A stretch of DNA of 63,521 bases from an uncultured Mycoplasmatota bacterium (GTDB lineage Bacteria; Bacillota_I; Bacilli_A; RF39; UBA660): NCBI GenBank assembly GCA_947570175.1, contig CANOTJ010000007.1, positions 1 through 63,521 on the forward strand, in the 5' to 3' direction. Position 1 is the first letter of the stretch; every line of letters begins with the position of its first letter. The position numbers and the translations under genes are program-made. The notes below the pieces were generated by a model, which searched no databases, was not told the DNA's origin, and saw nothing but the letters and a program-made list of their open reading frames with translations. Of this stretch, positions 1 to 8,035 are shown in pieces.

Positions 1-55
1 CATTTTTTGATAATTTAAAAAGACTATTAACAAAATTTATTTGTCAACAGTCTGA

Positions 56-80
56 GAATTCCAAATAGGAATTTTTTTTG
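56..80 (+). terminator. Intrinsic terminator of an upstream gene
   Basis: AATTCC (57-62) and GGAATT (68-73) form a six-pair stem with a five-base loop, followed by an eight-T run. It closes a transcription unit that lies to the left of the window. The first 56 bases hold no recognisable gene. Confidence 0.7.
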
Positions 81-125
81 TATAGAATTTTCAAAAATAA
101 TGATACTAATAGAAGAGGTGATCTT

Positions 126-842
126 ATGGATTTCATGGAAGCAATCTTAATAATTCCTAGAAGTTTATTATCGTTATCAATCTTATTTTTAGTAACAAAA
201 TTAATAGGGAAAAAACAAGTATCGGAATTAAGTTTATTTGACTATGTTATTGGAATTTCAATTGGAAACTTTACGGCTGAAATGACAATGAATTTAGATA
301 ATCAATATGTAAATGGGATAGTTGCTTTAATAGTATTTGGTCTAGTTGCTTATATTATATCTTACTTAACAATGAAAAGTATTCATATTCGAAGGTTTTT
401 TATAGGTACCCCTACTATCATTATTCAAAATGGAAAAATAATAGAGAAAGCAATGCGGCATGTTATGATTGATATTAATGATCTTTTAGAACAATGTAGG
501 ATAAGTGGGTATTATGACTTAAATGAAATTGAGTATGCGATTATGGAAGCAAATGGAACAATTAGTATTATGCCAAAAGCAGAATATAAACCTTTAACTC
601 CAAAGGATATGAAAATCAAAGTCCAGAAAGAGGAGTTACAAGCCAATGTAATTATTGATGGAGTGATTATGCAAAATAATTTAGAGAATATGAATAAGAC
701 AATTGATTGGCTAGAGAAAGAACTAAAAGTAAAGGGCTATAAAGATTGCAATGATATTATACTAGCCGTTTTAGATAATAATGACAAGTTAACAGTATTT
801 GACAAAAATAATAATATTAAAGTACATAATGTATTGGAATGA
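126..842 (+). CDS. YetF/DUF421-family membrane protein
   Basis: This 238-aa protein has about three hydrophobic segments in its first 90 residues and then a soluble C-terminal part. The layout and motifs (KxIGKKQVSELSLFDYVIGISIGN, then IEYAIMEANGTISIMPK) are those of the YetF/YrbG DUF421 family. In spore formers some members influence germination or spore integrity, but the biochemical role is not settled. I chose the ATG at 126 because AGAGGTGAT lies just upstream; an open frame from 78 has no ribosome site. It overlaps nothing and is followed closely by a Nudix gene, which suggests a two-gene unit. The family call is firm; the function is not. Confidence 0.8.
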   Translation: MDFMEAILIIPRSLLSLSILFLVTKLIGKKQVSELSLFDYVIGISIGNFTAEMTMNLDNQYVNGIVALIVFGLVAYIISYLTMKSIHIRRFFIGTPTIIIQNGKIIEKAMRHVMIDINDLLEQCRISGYYDLNEIEYAIMEANGTISIMPKAEYKPLTPKDMKIKVQKEELQANVIIDGVIMQNNLENMNKTIDWLEKELKVKGYKDCNDIILAVLDNNDKLTVFDKNNNIKVHNVLE

Positions 843-877
843 AAAACAACCTTTGTTACAATAAGAGTGGTGATAAT

Positions 878-1312
878 ATGAATCGACATTTTTGCGCTTC
901 CGTTTTTCTTATAGATCCACTAACAAAAAAAATATTATTGGTAAAACATAAAAAATTTAAAAAATGGGTACAACCTGGTGGTCATATAGAACACAATGAG
1001 ACACCAGAAGAGACTGCACTCCGTGAAGTTTATGAAGAAACTGGTTTAAGAGTAAAATTATTAGGTGAAAGATTTCCGCGTGAAAATGATTTTATTCGAC
1101 CGCTGGCGATTCAATGTAATCGTAATTTAGAAGGACAGATACATATTGATATTACATATCCAGCCATTCCTTTAGGAAATACAATTCCTGTTTTAAATGA
1201 AGATGAATCATTGAATATCAAATGGTTTACACGAGAAGAATTAGATCAAATCAATATCTTTGAGGATATTAAAATTAGTATGGACTATATACTACAACAT
1301 TATTTTAACTAA
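878..1312 (+). CDS. Nudix hydrolase
   Basis: A 144-aa Nudix hydrolase. The Nudix box is complete: it begins GGHIEHNETPEE and continues ALREVYEETGL, matching GX5EX7REUXEEXGU, so the metal-binding glutamates are present. Such enzymes cleave nucleoside diphosphates linked to another group; the substrate cannot be read from the sequence. The ATG at 878 is preceded by GTGGTGAT. An in-frame ATG at 839 overlaps the previous stop but lacks a good ribosome site. A strong terminator follows immediately. Confidence 0.85.
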   Translation: MNRHFCASVFLIDPLTKKILLVKHKKFKKWVQPGGHIEHNETPEETALREVYEETGLRVKLLGERFPRENDFIRPLAIQCNRNLEGQIHIDITYPAIPLGNTIPVLNEDESLNIKWFTREELDQINIFEDIKISMDYILQHYFN

Positions 1313-1337
1313 AAAAATCCATTAATGGATTTTTTTG
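1311..1337. terminator. Bidirectional intrinsic terminator
   Basis: AAATCCA (1315-1321) pairs with TGGATTT (1326-1332) around a TTAA loop. T-runs follow on both strands, so it can end the Nudix gene on the plus strand and the nuclease gene on the minus strand. Confidence 0.75.
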
Positions 1338-1345
1338 ATGGATTT

Positions 1346-1942
1346 TTACAATTGTTTTTTTATAAAGTTTTTAGCTTTACGAGTTACTTTCTTTCGATAT
1401 TTAGGAAAGATTATCATCATGAGAATAAAAATAACTCCACCGATTGTAATAATTACATAATCATAAAAATCCAAATTATTTTCTTGTTCTTTAAATATTC
1501 CTATTTTCTTTTCTTTAGTGTTCTCCTCTACTTTCTTTAATTCTTCTAAGTACAAGTAATTCCCATAAATATATTTAATTTCTGCATAACCATTTTCAAT
1601 TAATTTCTTTTGAAGTAGTTCATTATCAACAAAAATCCAGGCTAAATATCGACCATATTTATCCTTTTCAGCAGATTTTGAATCAAACTCTATTTCTAGT
1701 TTTTTAGCATTAGTCAAAGTATCACAAGTATATATACTAGCCTCTTTTCCATATTCTTCAATTTTATTAGTAGATTCAGGTGTATCAATTGCTAGAAAAC
1801 GAAATTTTTCTCTTTTTCCTTGATAAACAAACCAAGCAGTATCACCATCGATACATTTATCTAATTGAACAGGAACCCTTTCTTGCGCATTTGCGTTAAT
1901 GAAACAAAAACAAATAATAATAAAAAATAAAACCTTTTTCAT
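1346..1942 (-). CDS. Secreted, membrane-anchored staphylococcal-nuclease-like protein
   Basis: A 198-aa thermonuclease-family protein. Residues 1-19 look like a signal peptide ending ANA. The SNase domain follows, with CIDGDTAWF, the FRFLAIDTPES substrate-site motif, and DKYGRYLAWIFVDN with the conserved Arg/Tyr. Unlike secreted SNases it ends with a hydrophobic helix (about residues 165-183) and a basic tail, so the domain is probably tethered outside the membrane. The likely role is degrading extracellular nucleic acid, with Ca2+ as the family's usual cofactor. It is a monocistronic gene convergent with the Nudix gene. Confidence 0.85.
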   Translation of the reverse strand: MKKVLFFIIICFCFINANAQERVPVQLDKCIDGDTAWFVYQGKREKFRFLAIDTPESTNKIEEYGKEASIYTCDTLTNAKKLEIEFDSKSAEKDKYGRYLAWIFVDNELLQKKLIENGYAEIKYIYGNYLYLEELKKVEENTKEKKIGIFKEQENNLDFYDYVIITIGGVIFILMMIIFPKYRKKVTRKAKNFIKKQL

Positions 1943-1983
1943 ATAACTACCTCACTATTATTATCATACCATAAAATAAAATA

Positions 1984-2012
1984 GTTGACTAAAAATTTCA
2001 AAGTGTTATAAT
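1984..2012 (+). promoter_or_regulatory. Sigma-A-type promoter for the C26 peptidase
   Basis: TTGACT at 1984-1989 and TATAAT at 2007-2012 are separated by exactly 17 bases. The start codon at 2036 lies just downstream, behind AAAGGAGG (2022-2029). Confidence 0.7.
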
Positions 2013-2035
2013 AGGTTGCAAAAAGGAGGACCTAT

Positions 2036-2755
2036 ATGAAACCGATTATTGGAGTAGTAGAGTGGCCATATTTAGATAAAGACGGAGATTTAATATATGA
2101 GATAAAAAATGAAATTATAGAATGGATTCAAAGAAGTGGTGGAAGACCAATGGGAATCTTTCCAACACAAATAGAAAACTTTGTAAATACTAGATTAAGA
2201 GATTTACCAGAAATGACAATGGATGAAAAAAAAGATTTAAAAGAGACTTTAGAAATATGTAGCGCAATTATTAAACCAGGAGCGACTAAAATATATTCTC
2301 ATGACCGCTATATTTATGATTATTGTCTAGATAAAAATATGCCTTATATTGGAATATGTGCAGGAATGCAAACAATGGCAAATTCTGGAAATACTCAAGT
2401 TGAAAATATTAAAAACAATGGATTTGTGAATCATTGCTCTGATGATACTTATATTCATGATATTCTTTTAAAGAAAAATACAAAATTACAATCCTTATTA
2501 GGAAAAGATGAAATTAAAGTAAATAGTCACCATAATTATCATATTAAAGACCCAGGAATTCATAATATTGCGGCTTATTCTGAAGATTTAGTGATAGAAG
2601 CAATTGAAAATTCAAGGGCTGATTTTCATTTTGGTTTACAATGGCATCCAGAATTATTACCAAAAGAAGATGAAAATAGTCAAATCCTTTTTGGAGAATT
2701 TGTAGAAGCAGCTAGAACATATAAAAAAAGAACATATTATGTATCAACTAAATAA
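2036..2755 (+). CDS. Class I glutamine amidotransferase-like (peptidase C26) protein
   Basis: A 239-aa stand-alone class I amidotransferase fold, close to gamma-glutamyl-gamma-aminobutyrate hydrolases such as PuuD. The nucleophile elbow GICAGMQ carries the Cys, and the C-terminal QWHPELL carries the His-Glu pair, so the triad is intact. The SHHNYHIKDP segment is also typical. It probably hydrolyses a gamma-glutamyl amide; the substrate is unknown. A consensus promoter and a strong ribosome site precede it, and a phosphatase gene follows 40 bases later. Confidence 0.8.
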   Translation: MKPIIGVVEWPYLDKDGDLIYEIKNEIIEWIQRSGGRPMGIFPTQIENFVNTRLRDLPEMTMDEKKDLKETLEICSAIIKPGATKIYSHDRYIYDYCLDKNMPYIGICAGMQTMANSGNTQVENIKNNGFVNHCSDDTYIHDILLKKNTKLQSLLGKDEIKVNSHHNYHIKDPGIHNIAAYSEDLVIEAIENSRADFHFGLQWHPELLPKEDENSQILFGEFVEAARTYKKRTYYVSTK

Positions 2756-2795
2756 TAAAACATATTAAAATTAATACTATTTAGAGGTGTGACTT

Positions 2796-3347
2796 ATGAT
2801 CATATATATTACCAGGCATGGACAAACAGAAATCAATGCAGGAGGACGAGCTCAAGGAAGAAATGGAGCTACCTTAAATGAAAAAGGAGTAGAACAAGCA
2901 ATAGAATTAAGAAAGAAATTTGAAAATGAGCAAATTATTTTTGATTATATTTATTCATCTCCACAAGAGAGGGCTATTCAAACTGCTAAGATATCTACAG
3001 GAAGAGAAGATATTATCATTGATGATAGACTAAATGTCTATGACTTAGGAAATGCAGATGGATTACTAATGTCAGAAATAAAAATAACAGGAACGGTTCC
3101 CGATATGGCAATATATAAAGGTGTAGAAAAATTAGAAGACTATAAAAAAAGAATATATAGTTTTATAAATGAAATCCTTCAAAAATATAAAGCTAGTGAT
3201 TATACTATTTTAATAGTAGGGCATAAAGACTCTGTAGGAATGTTAAGTGCGTATTTTGAAGGATTTAAAGTAGAAACAATATATGATGATTACCTAAAAC
3301 TATCTTGTTCGAATGGGAGATATAAGAAATATGTATTAAAAAAATAA
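2796..3347 (+). CDS. Histidine phosphatase family protein
   Basis: A 183-aa member of the phosphoglycerate-mutase-like histidine phosphatases. The ITRHGQTEIN motif near the N-terminus holds the catalytic RHG. SSPQERAIQTA and the later VGHKDS supply the second Arg and His of the active site. The substrate may be a sugar phosphate or another phosphomonoester; nothing here decides it. The ribosome site is AGAGGTGTG. A hairpin terminator lies directly after the stop. Confidence 0.8.
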   Translation: MIIYITRHGQTEINAGGRAQGRNGATLNEKGVEQAIELRKKFENEQIIFDYIYSSPQERAIQTAKISTGREDIIIDDRLNVYDLGNADGLLMSEIKITGTVPDMAIYKGVEKLEDYKKRIYSFINEILQKYKASDYTILIVGHKDSVGMLSAYFEGFKVETIYDDYLKLSCSNGRYKKYVLKK

Positions 3348-3349
3348 GA

Positions 3350-3374
3350 AGAACCTTGATATGAGGTTTTTTTG
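3350..3374 (+). terminator. Intrinsic terminator after the histidine phosphatase gene
   Basis: AACCT (3352-3356) and AGGTT (3364-3368) pair around a seven-base loop, followed by seven T. Confidence 0.65.
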
Positions 3375-3396
3375 TATTATGCTTATGGATAAGGTC

Positions 3397-3426
3397 TTTA
3401 CTTTAAAATACAATATATGATATAAT
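3397..3426 (+). promoter_or_regulatory. Possible typA promoter
   Basis: TTTACT (3397-3402) and TATAAT (3421-3426) are 18 bases apart, 27 bases upstream of the typA start. The -35 box is imperfect. Confidence 0.5.
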
Positions 3427-3453
3427 ATCGCAGGCGAAAGAGAAGTGTATAAA

Positions 3454-5265
3454 ATGAAAAAAATAAAAAATATAGCAATTATTGCCCATGTAGACCATGG
3501 AAAAACAACTTTAGTAGATCAGTTATTAAGAAAGTCAGGAACCTTTCGAGAGAATGAAATTATTGATGAGCGAGTAATGGATAGTAATGCTATAGAAAAA
3601 GAACGTGGTATTACTATTTTAGCTAAAACAACTGCTATTAATTATAAAGATTATCGAATTAATATATTAGATACCCCAGGACATGCCGATTTTGGTGGGG
3701 AAGTAGAACGTATCATGAATATGGTGGATGGAGTTTTGCTGGTTGTAGATGCTTATGAAGGAACAATGCCACAAACTAGATTTGTATTAAAAAAGGCATT
3801 AGAAGCAGGGGTTACTCCTATTTTAGTTGTTAATAAAATAGATAAACCAACAGCAAGACCTTTAGAAGTTGTAGATGAGGTACTGGATTTATTTATTGAA
3901 TTAGGTGCGAACGAAGAACAATTAGATTTTCCAGTAGTTTATGCATCGGCTTTATCTGGAACAAGTAGTATAGATCCAGATGTTAGTACTCAAAAGGAGA
4001 CAATGGATCCAATTTTCGATTTGATTATTCAAGAGATCCCAGATCCAGATGTAAGTCAAGAAGGAACTCTTCAATTTCAACCAGCCCTATTAGATTATAA
4101 CGATTTTGTTGGAAGAATCGGTATTGGTGTCGTAAAAAGAGGAAAAATTCAAGTAAATCAAATGGTATCTTGTATCCGTTTAGATGGAAATGTAAAACAA
4201 TTTAGAGTTGCAAAATTATTTGGATTTATCGGCTTGAAAAGAGTGGAAATAGAAGAAGCAGAAGCTGGAGATATCGTCGCTATAGCAGGACTTCCAGACA
4301 TTAGTGTAGGAGAGACAGTATGTGAAATTGGAAAAGAAGAAGCTTTGCCTATTCTAAGAATAGATGAGCCAACTTTACAAATGACATTTGGAGTGAATAC
4401 TTCTCCTTTTGTAGGAAGAGAAGGAAAAATTGTCACAGCCAGAAAAATTGAAGAACGCTTGATGAAAGAAACAGAAAGTGATGTATCGTTAAGAGTAGAA
4501 TCGAATGATAGTGAATCCTTCATTGTTTCAGGACGTGGAGAGCTTCATTTATCAATTTTAATTGAAAACATGAGAAGAGAAGGATTTGAGCTTCAAGTTT
4601 CAAAACCTGTTGTTATTCAAAAAGAAAAAGATGGCGTAAAGTGTGAACCTTATGAAGATGTTCAAATTGATGTTCCAGAGGAATATGTTGGAAACGTTAT
4701 AGAAGCGCTAGGAAATCGCGAAGGTATCATGGAAAATATGATTACAAAAGAAAATCAAGTGAAGTTAACATATACTGTGCCTTCTAGAGGATTAATAGGA
4801 TTTTCAACTGAATTCATGACAATGACAAAGGGGTATGGAATGTTAAATCATACCTATAAAGAATATCGCCCATTAGCAGGAGGAAATGTTGGAGAAAGAA
4901 AACTAGGGGTATTAGTATCCATGGAAAATGGGAAATCCACTGCTTATGCATTGGGTCAATTAGAAGACCGCGGCATTATGTTTATAGAACCAGGAACAGA
5001 TGTCTATGAAGGAATGATCGTTGGAGAAAACAGTCATAGTAATGATTTAGCTGTGAATGTCGTAAAGGGAAAAAACTTAACCAATACACGTAGTGCAGGA
5101 AAAGATCATACTGTTGTATTGAAAAGACCAAGAGCTATTACTTTGGAATATTGTTTAGATTATATTAATAGTGATGAATTAGTAGAAGTAACACCAGAGA
5201 ATTTTAGAATGAGAAAAAGAATTTTAAATACAAATGAAAGAAAGAAGTTTGATAGTAAGAAATAA
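3454..5265 (+). CDS. typA: Ribosome-associated GTPase TypA/BipA
   Basis: At 603 aa this is the full family length. The EF-G-like GTPase domain shows AHVDHGKTT (G1), the RGITI switch, [12 protein letters not shown] (G3) and NKIDKP (G4). Domains II and III and the TypA-specific C-terminal domain follow ([35 protein letters not shown], then ARAI-type TLEY). TypA binds 70S ribosomes and helps in stress, cold growth and 50S assembly. The ATG at 3454 has GAGAAG upstream; a GTG at 3445 is a less likely start. It is monocistronic with its own promoter and terminator. Confidence 0.97.
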   Translation: MKKIKNIAIIAHVDHGKTTLVDQLLRKSGTFRENEIIDERVMDSNAIEKERGITILAKTTAINYKDYRINILDTPGHADFGGEVERIMNMVDGVLLVVDAYEGTMPQTRFVLKKALEAGVTPILVVNKIDKPTARPLEVVDEVLDLFIELGANEEQLDFPVVYASALSGTSSIDPDVSTQKETMDPIFDLIIQEIPDPDVSQEGTLQFQPALLDYNDFVGRIGIGVVKRGKIQVNQMVSCIRLDGNVKQFRVAKLFGFIGLKRVEIEEAEAGDIVAIAGLPDISVGETVCEIGKEEALPILRIDEPTLQMTFGVNTSPFVGREGKIVTARKIEERLMKETESDVSLRVESNDSESFIVSGRGELHLSILIENMRREGFELQVSKPVVIQKEKDGVKCEPYEDVQIDVPEEYVGNVIEALGNREGIMENMITKENQVKLTYTVPSRGLIGFSTEFMTMTKGYGMLNHTYKEYRPLAGGNVGERKLGVLVSMENGKSTAYALGQLEDRGIMFIEPGTDVYEGMIVGENSHSNDLAVNVVKGKNLTNTRSAGKDHTVVLKRPRAITLEYCLDYINSDELVEVTPENFRMRKRILNTNERKKFDSKK

Positions 5266-5277
5266 ACTTCTTTTTGT
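5241..5277 (+). terminator. Intrinsic terminator overlapping the typA 3' end
   Basis: AAAGAAGTTT (5241-5250), inside the last codons, pairs perfectly with AAACTTCTTT (5264-5273), followed by T-rich sequence. Confidence 0.7.
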
Positions 5278-5289
5278 TTAAAAAAAGAC

Positions 5290-5511
5290 TTAATCTCGAT
5301 CGAAAAAGTCTTTAATATCTACATTTAAAACAATGGCAATTTGTTCTAATGTATCAATAGAAATTGTTTGATGAGTAACAGATTCTAGTTTTCCAATAAA
5401 ACTATCACTCAAAAGAAGAGATTCTGCTAATTGTCGCTGAGTCCATCCTCGTCTTTTTCTAAATTTTTTAATATTTCTTCCAATTACATTGTATATATTA
5501 TCTTTTTGCAT
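5290..5511 (-). CDS. Small Xre-family regulator
   Basis: A 73-aa single-domain helix-turn-helix protein of the Xre/Cro type. The core WTQRQLAESLLLSDSFIGKLE shows the usual two HTH helices, followed by the typical DTLEQIAIVLNVDIKDFF tail. No effector domain is present. It is divergent from another Xre protein at 5600, with an 88-base gap that must hold both promoters. This pairing is common in accessory regulatory switches, but the targets are unknown. Confidence 0.8.
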   Translation of the reverse strand: MQKDNIYNVIGRNIKKFRKRRGWTQRQLAESLLLSDSFIGKLESVTHQTISIDTLEQIAIVLNVDIKDFFDRD

Positions 5512-5599
5512 GGTATCACCACTTTCATTTTCTCATATTCTAAACTATAAAATCATAGACTAATAGTATATAATTGTGTATAATAATATTGGTGATAAT

Positions 5600-5809
5600 A
5601 TGTATAATATGGGTGTGTTAAAGAATATACGTAAAAATAAAGGATATACTATTTATAAAATGTCTAAATTATTGAAAATTACTCCTTCTTTTTATTCACA
5701 AATAGAAAATAAGAAAAGAAGACTTTTTTATGATACTGCCTATAAAATTGCTAAAATATTGGATATGAAACCAGATGAAATATTTTATAATATAAATAAA
5801 AACTCTTGA
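5600..5809 (+). CDS. Small Xre-family regulator
   Basis: A 69-aa single HTH domain: IRKNKGYTIYKMSKLLKITPSFYSQIENKKRR, then a DTAYKIAKILDMKPDEIF tail. I chose the ATG at 5600 because GGTGAT lies upstream; the frame is open from 5576. It is divergent from the Xre gene ending at 5511 and convergent with the cotJC-like gene, whose stop lies two bases after this one. The HTH call is good; the regulated genes are not known. Confidence 0.75.
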   Translation: MYNMGVLKNIRKNKGYTIYKMSKLLKITPSFYSQIENKKRRLFYDTAYKIAKILDMKPDEIFYNINKNS

Positions 5810-5810
5810 A

Positions 5811-6383
5811 TTAAGAGTCTTTACTTTGAATTTTATTTTCTAAATAATAGTTACGAAGTTCTTTAAATCGTTGATAGTGAATAACCTCTCTTTGTCTTAA
5901 AAAAGCAAGTGGTCCAATTACATCTGGATCATCTGTTAAATCCATTAAATGCTCATAAGTTACACGTGCTCTTTGTTCAGCTGCCATATCACTTTCCAAA
6001 TTGGCAATTGGATCACCAACTGTTTTGATGTATGTCATTGTAAATGGATTTCCAAAGGAATCCGATGGAAAGAGATCCATTCCAAATTGAGCATAATTTG
6101 CTCCAAGACCTGCCTCTTCCATTTCTTGGGAAGTGGCCCCGTTTGTTAACTGATATATCATACTGGAAATTATCTCAATATGTGCTAGCTCTTCAGTTCC
6201 AATATCAGTTAATAAAGCCTTTCCCCTTTCATCTGGCATGGTATATCTTTGATTTAAATATTGCCAAGCAGCTGCAAGTTCCCCAGCAGGTCCTCCATAT
6301 TGTGTAACTAAATATTTTGCCATTTTTAAATCTTTTCTTTTAATGTTAACAGGATATTCTAATTTTTTCTTATATATCCACAT
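5811..6383 (-). CDS. cotJC: CotJC-like spore coat protein, manganese-catalase family
   Basis: A 190-aa ferritin-like protein of the Mn-catalase/CotJC family. Metal-ligand motifs of the family are visible: the GELAAAWQYLNQRY helix, the TEELAHIEIISSMIYQL helix with Glu-Glu-His, the AAEQRARVTYEHLM helix, and the REVIHYQRFKELR helix near the C-terminus. In Bacillus CotJC is a coat component; enzymatic catalase activity is uncertain for this short form. It starts at 6383 with AGGAGG seven bases upstream and follows the cotJB-like gene by 14 bases in the same operon. Confidence 0.88.
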   Translation of the reverse strand: MWIYKKKLEYPVNIKRKDLKMAKYLVTQYGGPAGELAAAWQYLNQRYTMPDERGKALLTDIGTEELAHIEIISSMIYQLTNGATSQEMEEAGLGANYAQFGMDLFPSDSFGNPFTMTYIKTVGDPIANLESDMAAEQRARVTYEHLMDLTDDPDVIGPLAFLRQREVIHYQRFKELRNYYLENKIQSKDS

Positions 6384-6397
6384 AGTTTAACCTCCTA

Positions 6398-6832
6398 TTA
6401 ATTTTCCCAAGGCCATGGTTTATTATCCCAGGCCCATGGATATGCCATATTGGCATTACTACTTGTAAGAATAGGACCAAATAAATTTTCATATTCTTCA
6501 CAAAGTTTATTTCTTTCCATGCGGTATTGATTAAATAATTCAATCATATCTTTGTCATTAGGATAGATATCTAAATAAAGATTAATATCAACTGTAGCAA
6601 AATCAAATGCATCTAGCATGGCAAGCATTTGATCACGATCTGTAGTCGCTTGAATTTCAATAGGTTTTGAAGTTTTATAAGGATTATATAGATCTTTAAA
6701 CATATTTCCCCTTATAAAACCAGCATATGGATCATATAGAGAATTTGGGTTGGCATCCTCTGTATAAAGCGGTTTATTATAATTATCGTTATTATAATTA
6801 TAATAATTTTGTCTCAAATCATAATTATACAT
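6398..6832 (-). CDS. cotJB: CotJA-CotJB-type fused spore coat protein
   Basis: A 144-aa protein. Residues 63-144 match CotJB: the DAFDFATVDINLYLDIYP core, then FNQYRMERNKL and the aromatic YPWAWDNKPWPW tail. The first 60 residues contain DPYAGFIRGNMFKDLYNPYK, which resembles the short protein CotJA. In Bacillus cotJA, cotJB and cotJC are three genes; here the first two appear joined. A GAGGAGG ribosome site supports the ATG at 6832. With cotJC downstream it indicates endospore coat assembly. The CotJA part rests on a short motif and is less sure than the CotJB part. Confidence 0.8.
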   Translation of the reverse strand: MYNYDLRQNYYNYNNDNYNKPLYTEDANPNSLYDPYAGFIRGNMFKDLYNPYKTSKPIEIQATTDRDQMLAMLDAFDFATVDINLYLDIYPNDKDMIELFNQYRMERNKLCEEYENLFGPILTSSNANMAYPWAWDNKPWPWEN

Positions 6833-6993
6833 AAACTATTTCCTCCTCGATTTATAGTATGTATTTGTCTATTGTTGGTATAGGTAATAGTCTAAAACTT
6901 ATTTTCAGACATAAATTTCTATCATTTAGACAAGAAAAGAAATTTGTTATTAAAAATATGAGACAATAAGATAGTAGAAAGAGGCAGTGTGTT

Positions 6994-7080
6994 ATGCGTT
7001 TTAAAAGAATAAAATTTCAAATAAAAAGAAAAAGATTTTTTTTGCAATTAAATATTTCCTATTTGCAAACAACAAAGTAA
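6994..7080 (+). CDS. Possible 28-residue basic peptide upstream of the LytTR regulator
   Basis: A short frame starting MRFKRIKFQIKRKRFF encodes a strongly basic, amphipathic-looking peptide and ends 32 bases before the LytTR regulator gene. A weak AGAGG precedes the ATG. Regulators of this class often respond to peptides, but no processing enzyme or kinase is nearby. It may be chance in A-rich DNA. Confidence 0.25.
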   Translation: MRFKRIKFQIKRKRFFLQLNISYLQTTK

Positions 7081-7112
7081 TATGATATTTTGAAAAGTGG
7101 GTTGTGAGTTGT

Positions 7113-7811
7113 ATGATAAATTTTGTAATATGTGATAACAAAACAGATTATATAAAAGAGATTTCAAAAGTAGTTGACCGTGTAATGATGGGAAATAACC
7201 TTGATTATAAAAAACATATTTTTACAGAATATAATCAGGATTTTTTGTCGTTGATCCATAAAAAGATGTCTTTTAAGATTTATATATTAGATATTCAAGT
7301 AAAAGATAAAACAGCAATACAAATTGCAAAAATAATAAGAAAAACTGATATAGAAAGTATGATCATTTTTTTAACTGCATATTATAATGAATATTTAGAA
7401 GAAATTGTAACAAGTAAGTTTATGTTTCTTGATTTTATTAATAAAAAAAGGAACTATAAAAAAGAACTAGAAATTACCTTAAACTCTGTAATAGAGAATA
7501 TTAATAAGAAACACATTATTCGCTTTAAAAGCCAGAATATAATCTATACAATTAATGTATCAGATATATTATATATTTTAAGAAATAAAGATCGAAAATG
7601 CGTAATAAAAACGGATTTTACAAAGTATGAAGTGAATAAAAGTTTAAAAGATCTATATAATTTATTAGACGATAGATTTACATATTCTCATCGTGCTTGC
7701 ATTGTAAATGAAGAAAGAATTATGGTACATGATAGAAAAAATAAAATGATTACTTTTGATACAGGTGATAAAATAGATATTGTTTCTTCACGATTTCAAT
7801 TAAAAAATTAA
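7113..7811 (+). CDS. LytTR-family response regulator (AgrA/ComE-like)
   Basis: A 232-aa two-domain regulator. The receiver half has an acidic start (ICDNK), the probable phospho-acceptor Asp in YILDI, and FLTAYYNEYLEE. The C-terminal half is a LytTR DNA-binding domain: IIRFKSQNIIYTINVSDILYI through the family-typical DDRFTYSHRACIVNEERI. No histidine kinase gene adjoins it, so it is an orphan in this window. The ATG at 7113 and a GTG at 7104 are both possible starts. LytTR regulators often govern bacteriocins, competence or cell-wall genes; the target here is unknown. Confidence 0.85.
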   Translation: MINFVICDNKTDYIKEISKVVDRVMMGNNLDYKKHIFTEYNQDFLSLIHKKMSFKIYILDIQVKDKTAIQIAKIIRKTDIESMIIFLTAYYNEYLEEIVTSKFMFLDFINKKRNYKKELEITLNSVIENINKKHIIRFKSQNIIYTINVSDILYILRNKDRKCVIKTDFTKYEVNKSLKDLYNLLDDRFTYSHRACIVNEERIMVHDRKNKMITFDTGDKIDIVSSRFQLKN

Positions 7812-7825
7812 ATTGTGGAAAAGTA

Positions 7826-7854
7826 TTGCAAAAAGTACAATAACCTGATAGAAT
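7826..7854 (+). promoter_or_regulatory. tRNA-His promoter
   Basis: TTGCAA (7826-7831) and TAGAAT (7849-7854) are 17 bases apart, ending 23 bases before the tRNA. Confidence 0.5.
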
Positions 7855-7877
7855 ATATCATGTAACTTATGTTACAT

Positions 7878-7954
7878 GGCGTGATTGGTGAAGTGGTTAA
7901 CACGGCGGATTGTGGTTCCGTTATGCAAGGGTTCGATCCCCTTATCGCGCCCCA
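7878..7954 (+). tRNA. tRNA-His (GTG), CCA encoded
   Basis: The acceptor stem GCGTGAT (7879-7885) pairs with ATCGCGC (7944-7950). G-1 at 7878 pairs with C73 at 7951, the identity element of tRNA-His. The anticodon loop TTGTGGT gives anticodon GTG. The TTCGATC T-loop and a genomically encoded CCA (7952-7954) are present. Confidence 0.95.
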
Positions 7955-8035
7955 TATTGAATTTTACGCACACCCTTTGTGCGAAAGTTAAAGTAAAAGT
8001 TCGTAATACTTGATGCAAAGGGAGGTTTATTATAA

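Noticed and set aside
4158..4523. Long minus-strand open frame inside typA
   Set aside because: It is a shadow of a strongly conserved gene, with no start signal or recognisable motif.
7878..7954. tRNA-His 3' end as attachment site with a second copy marking an island border
   Set aside because: I looked for a repeat of the tRNA 3' end in the following 6 kb and did not see one, so integration there is only a suggestion.
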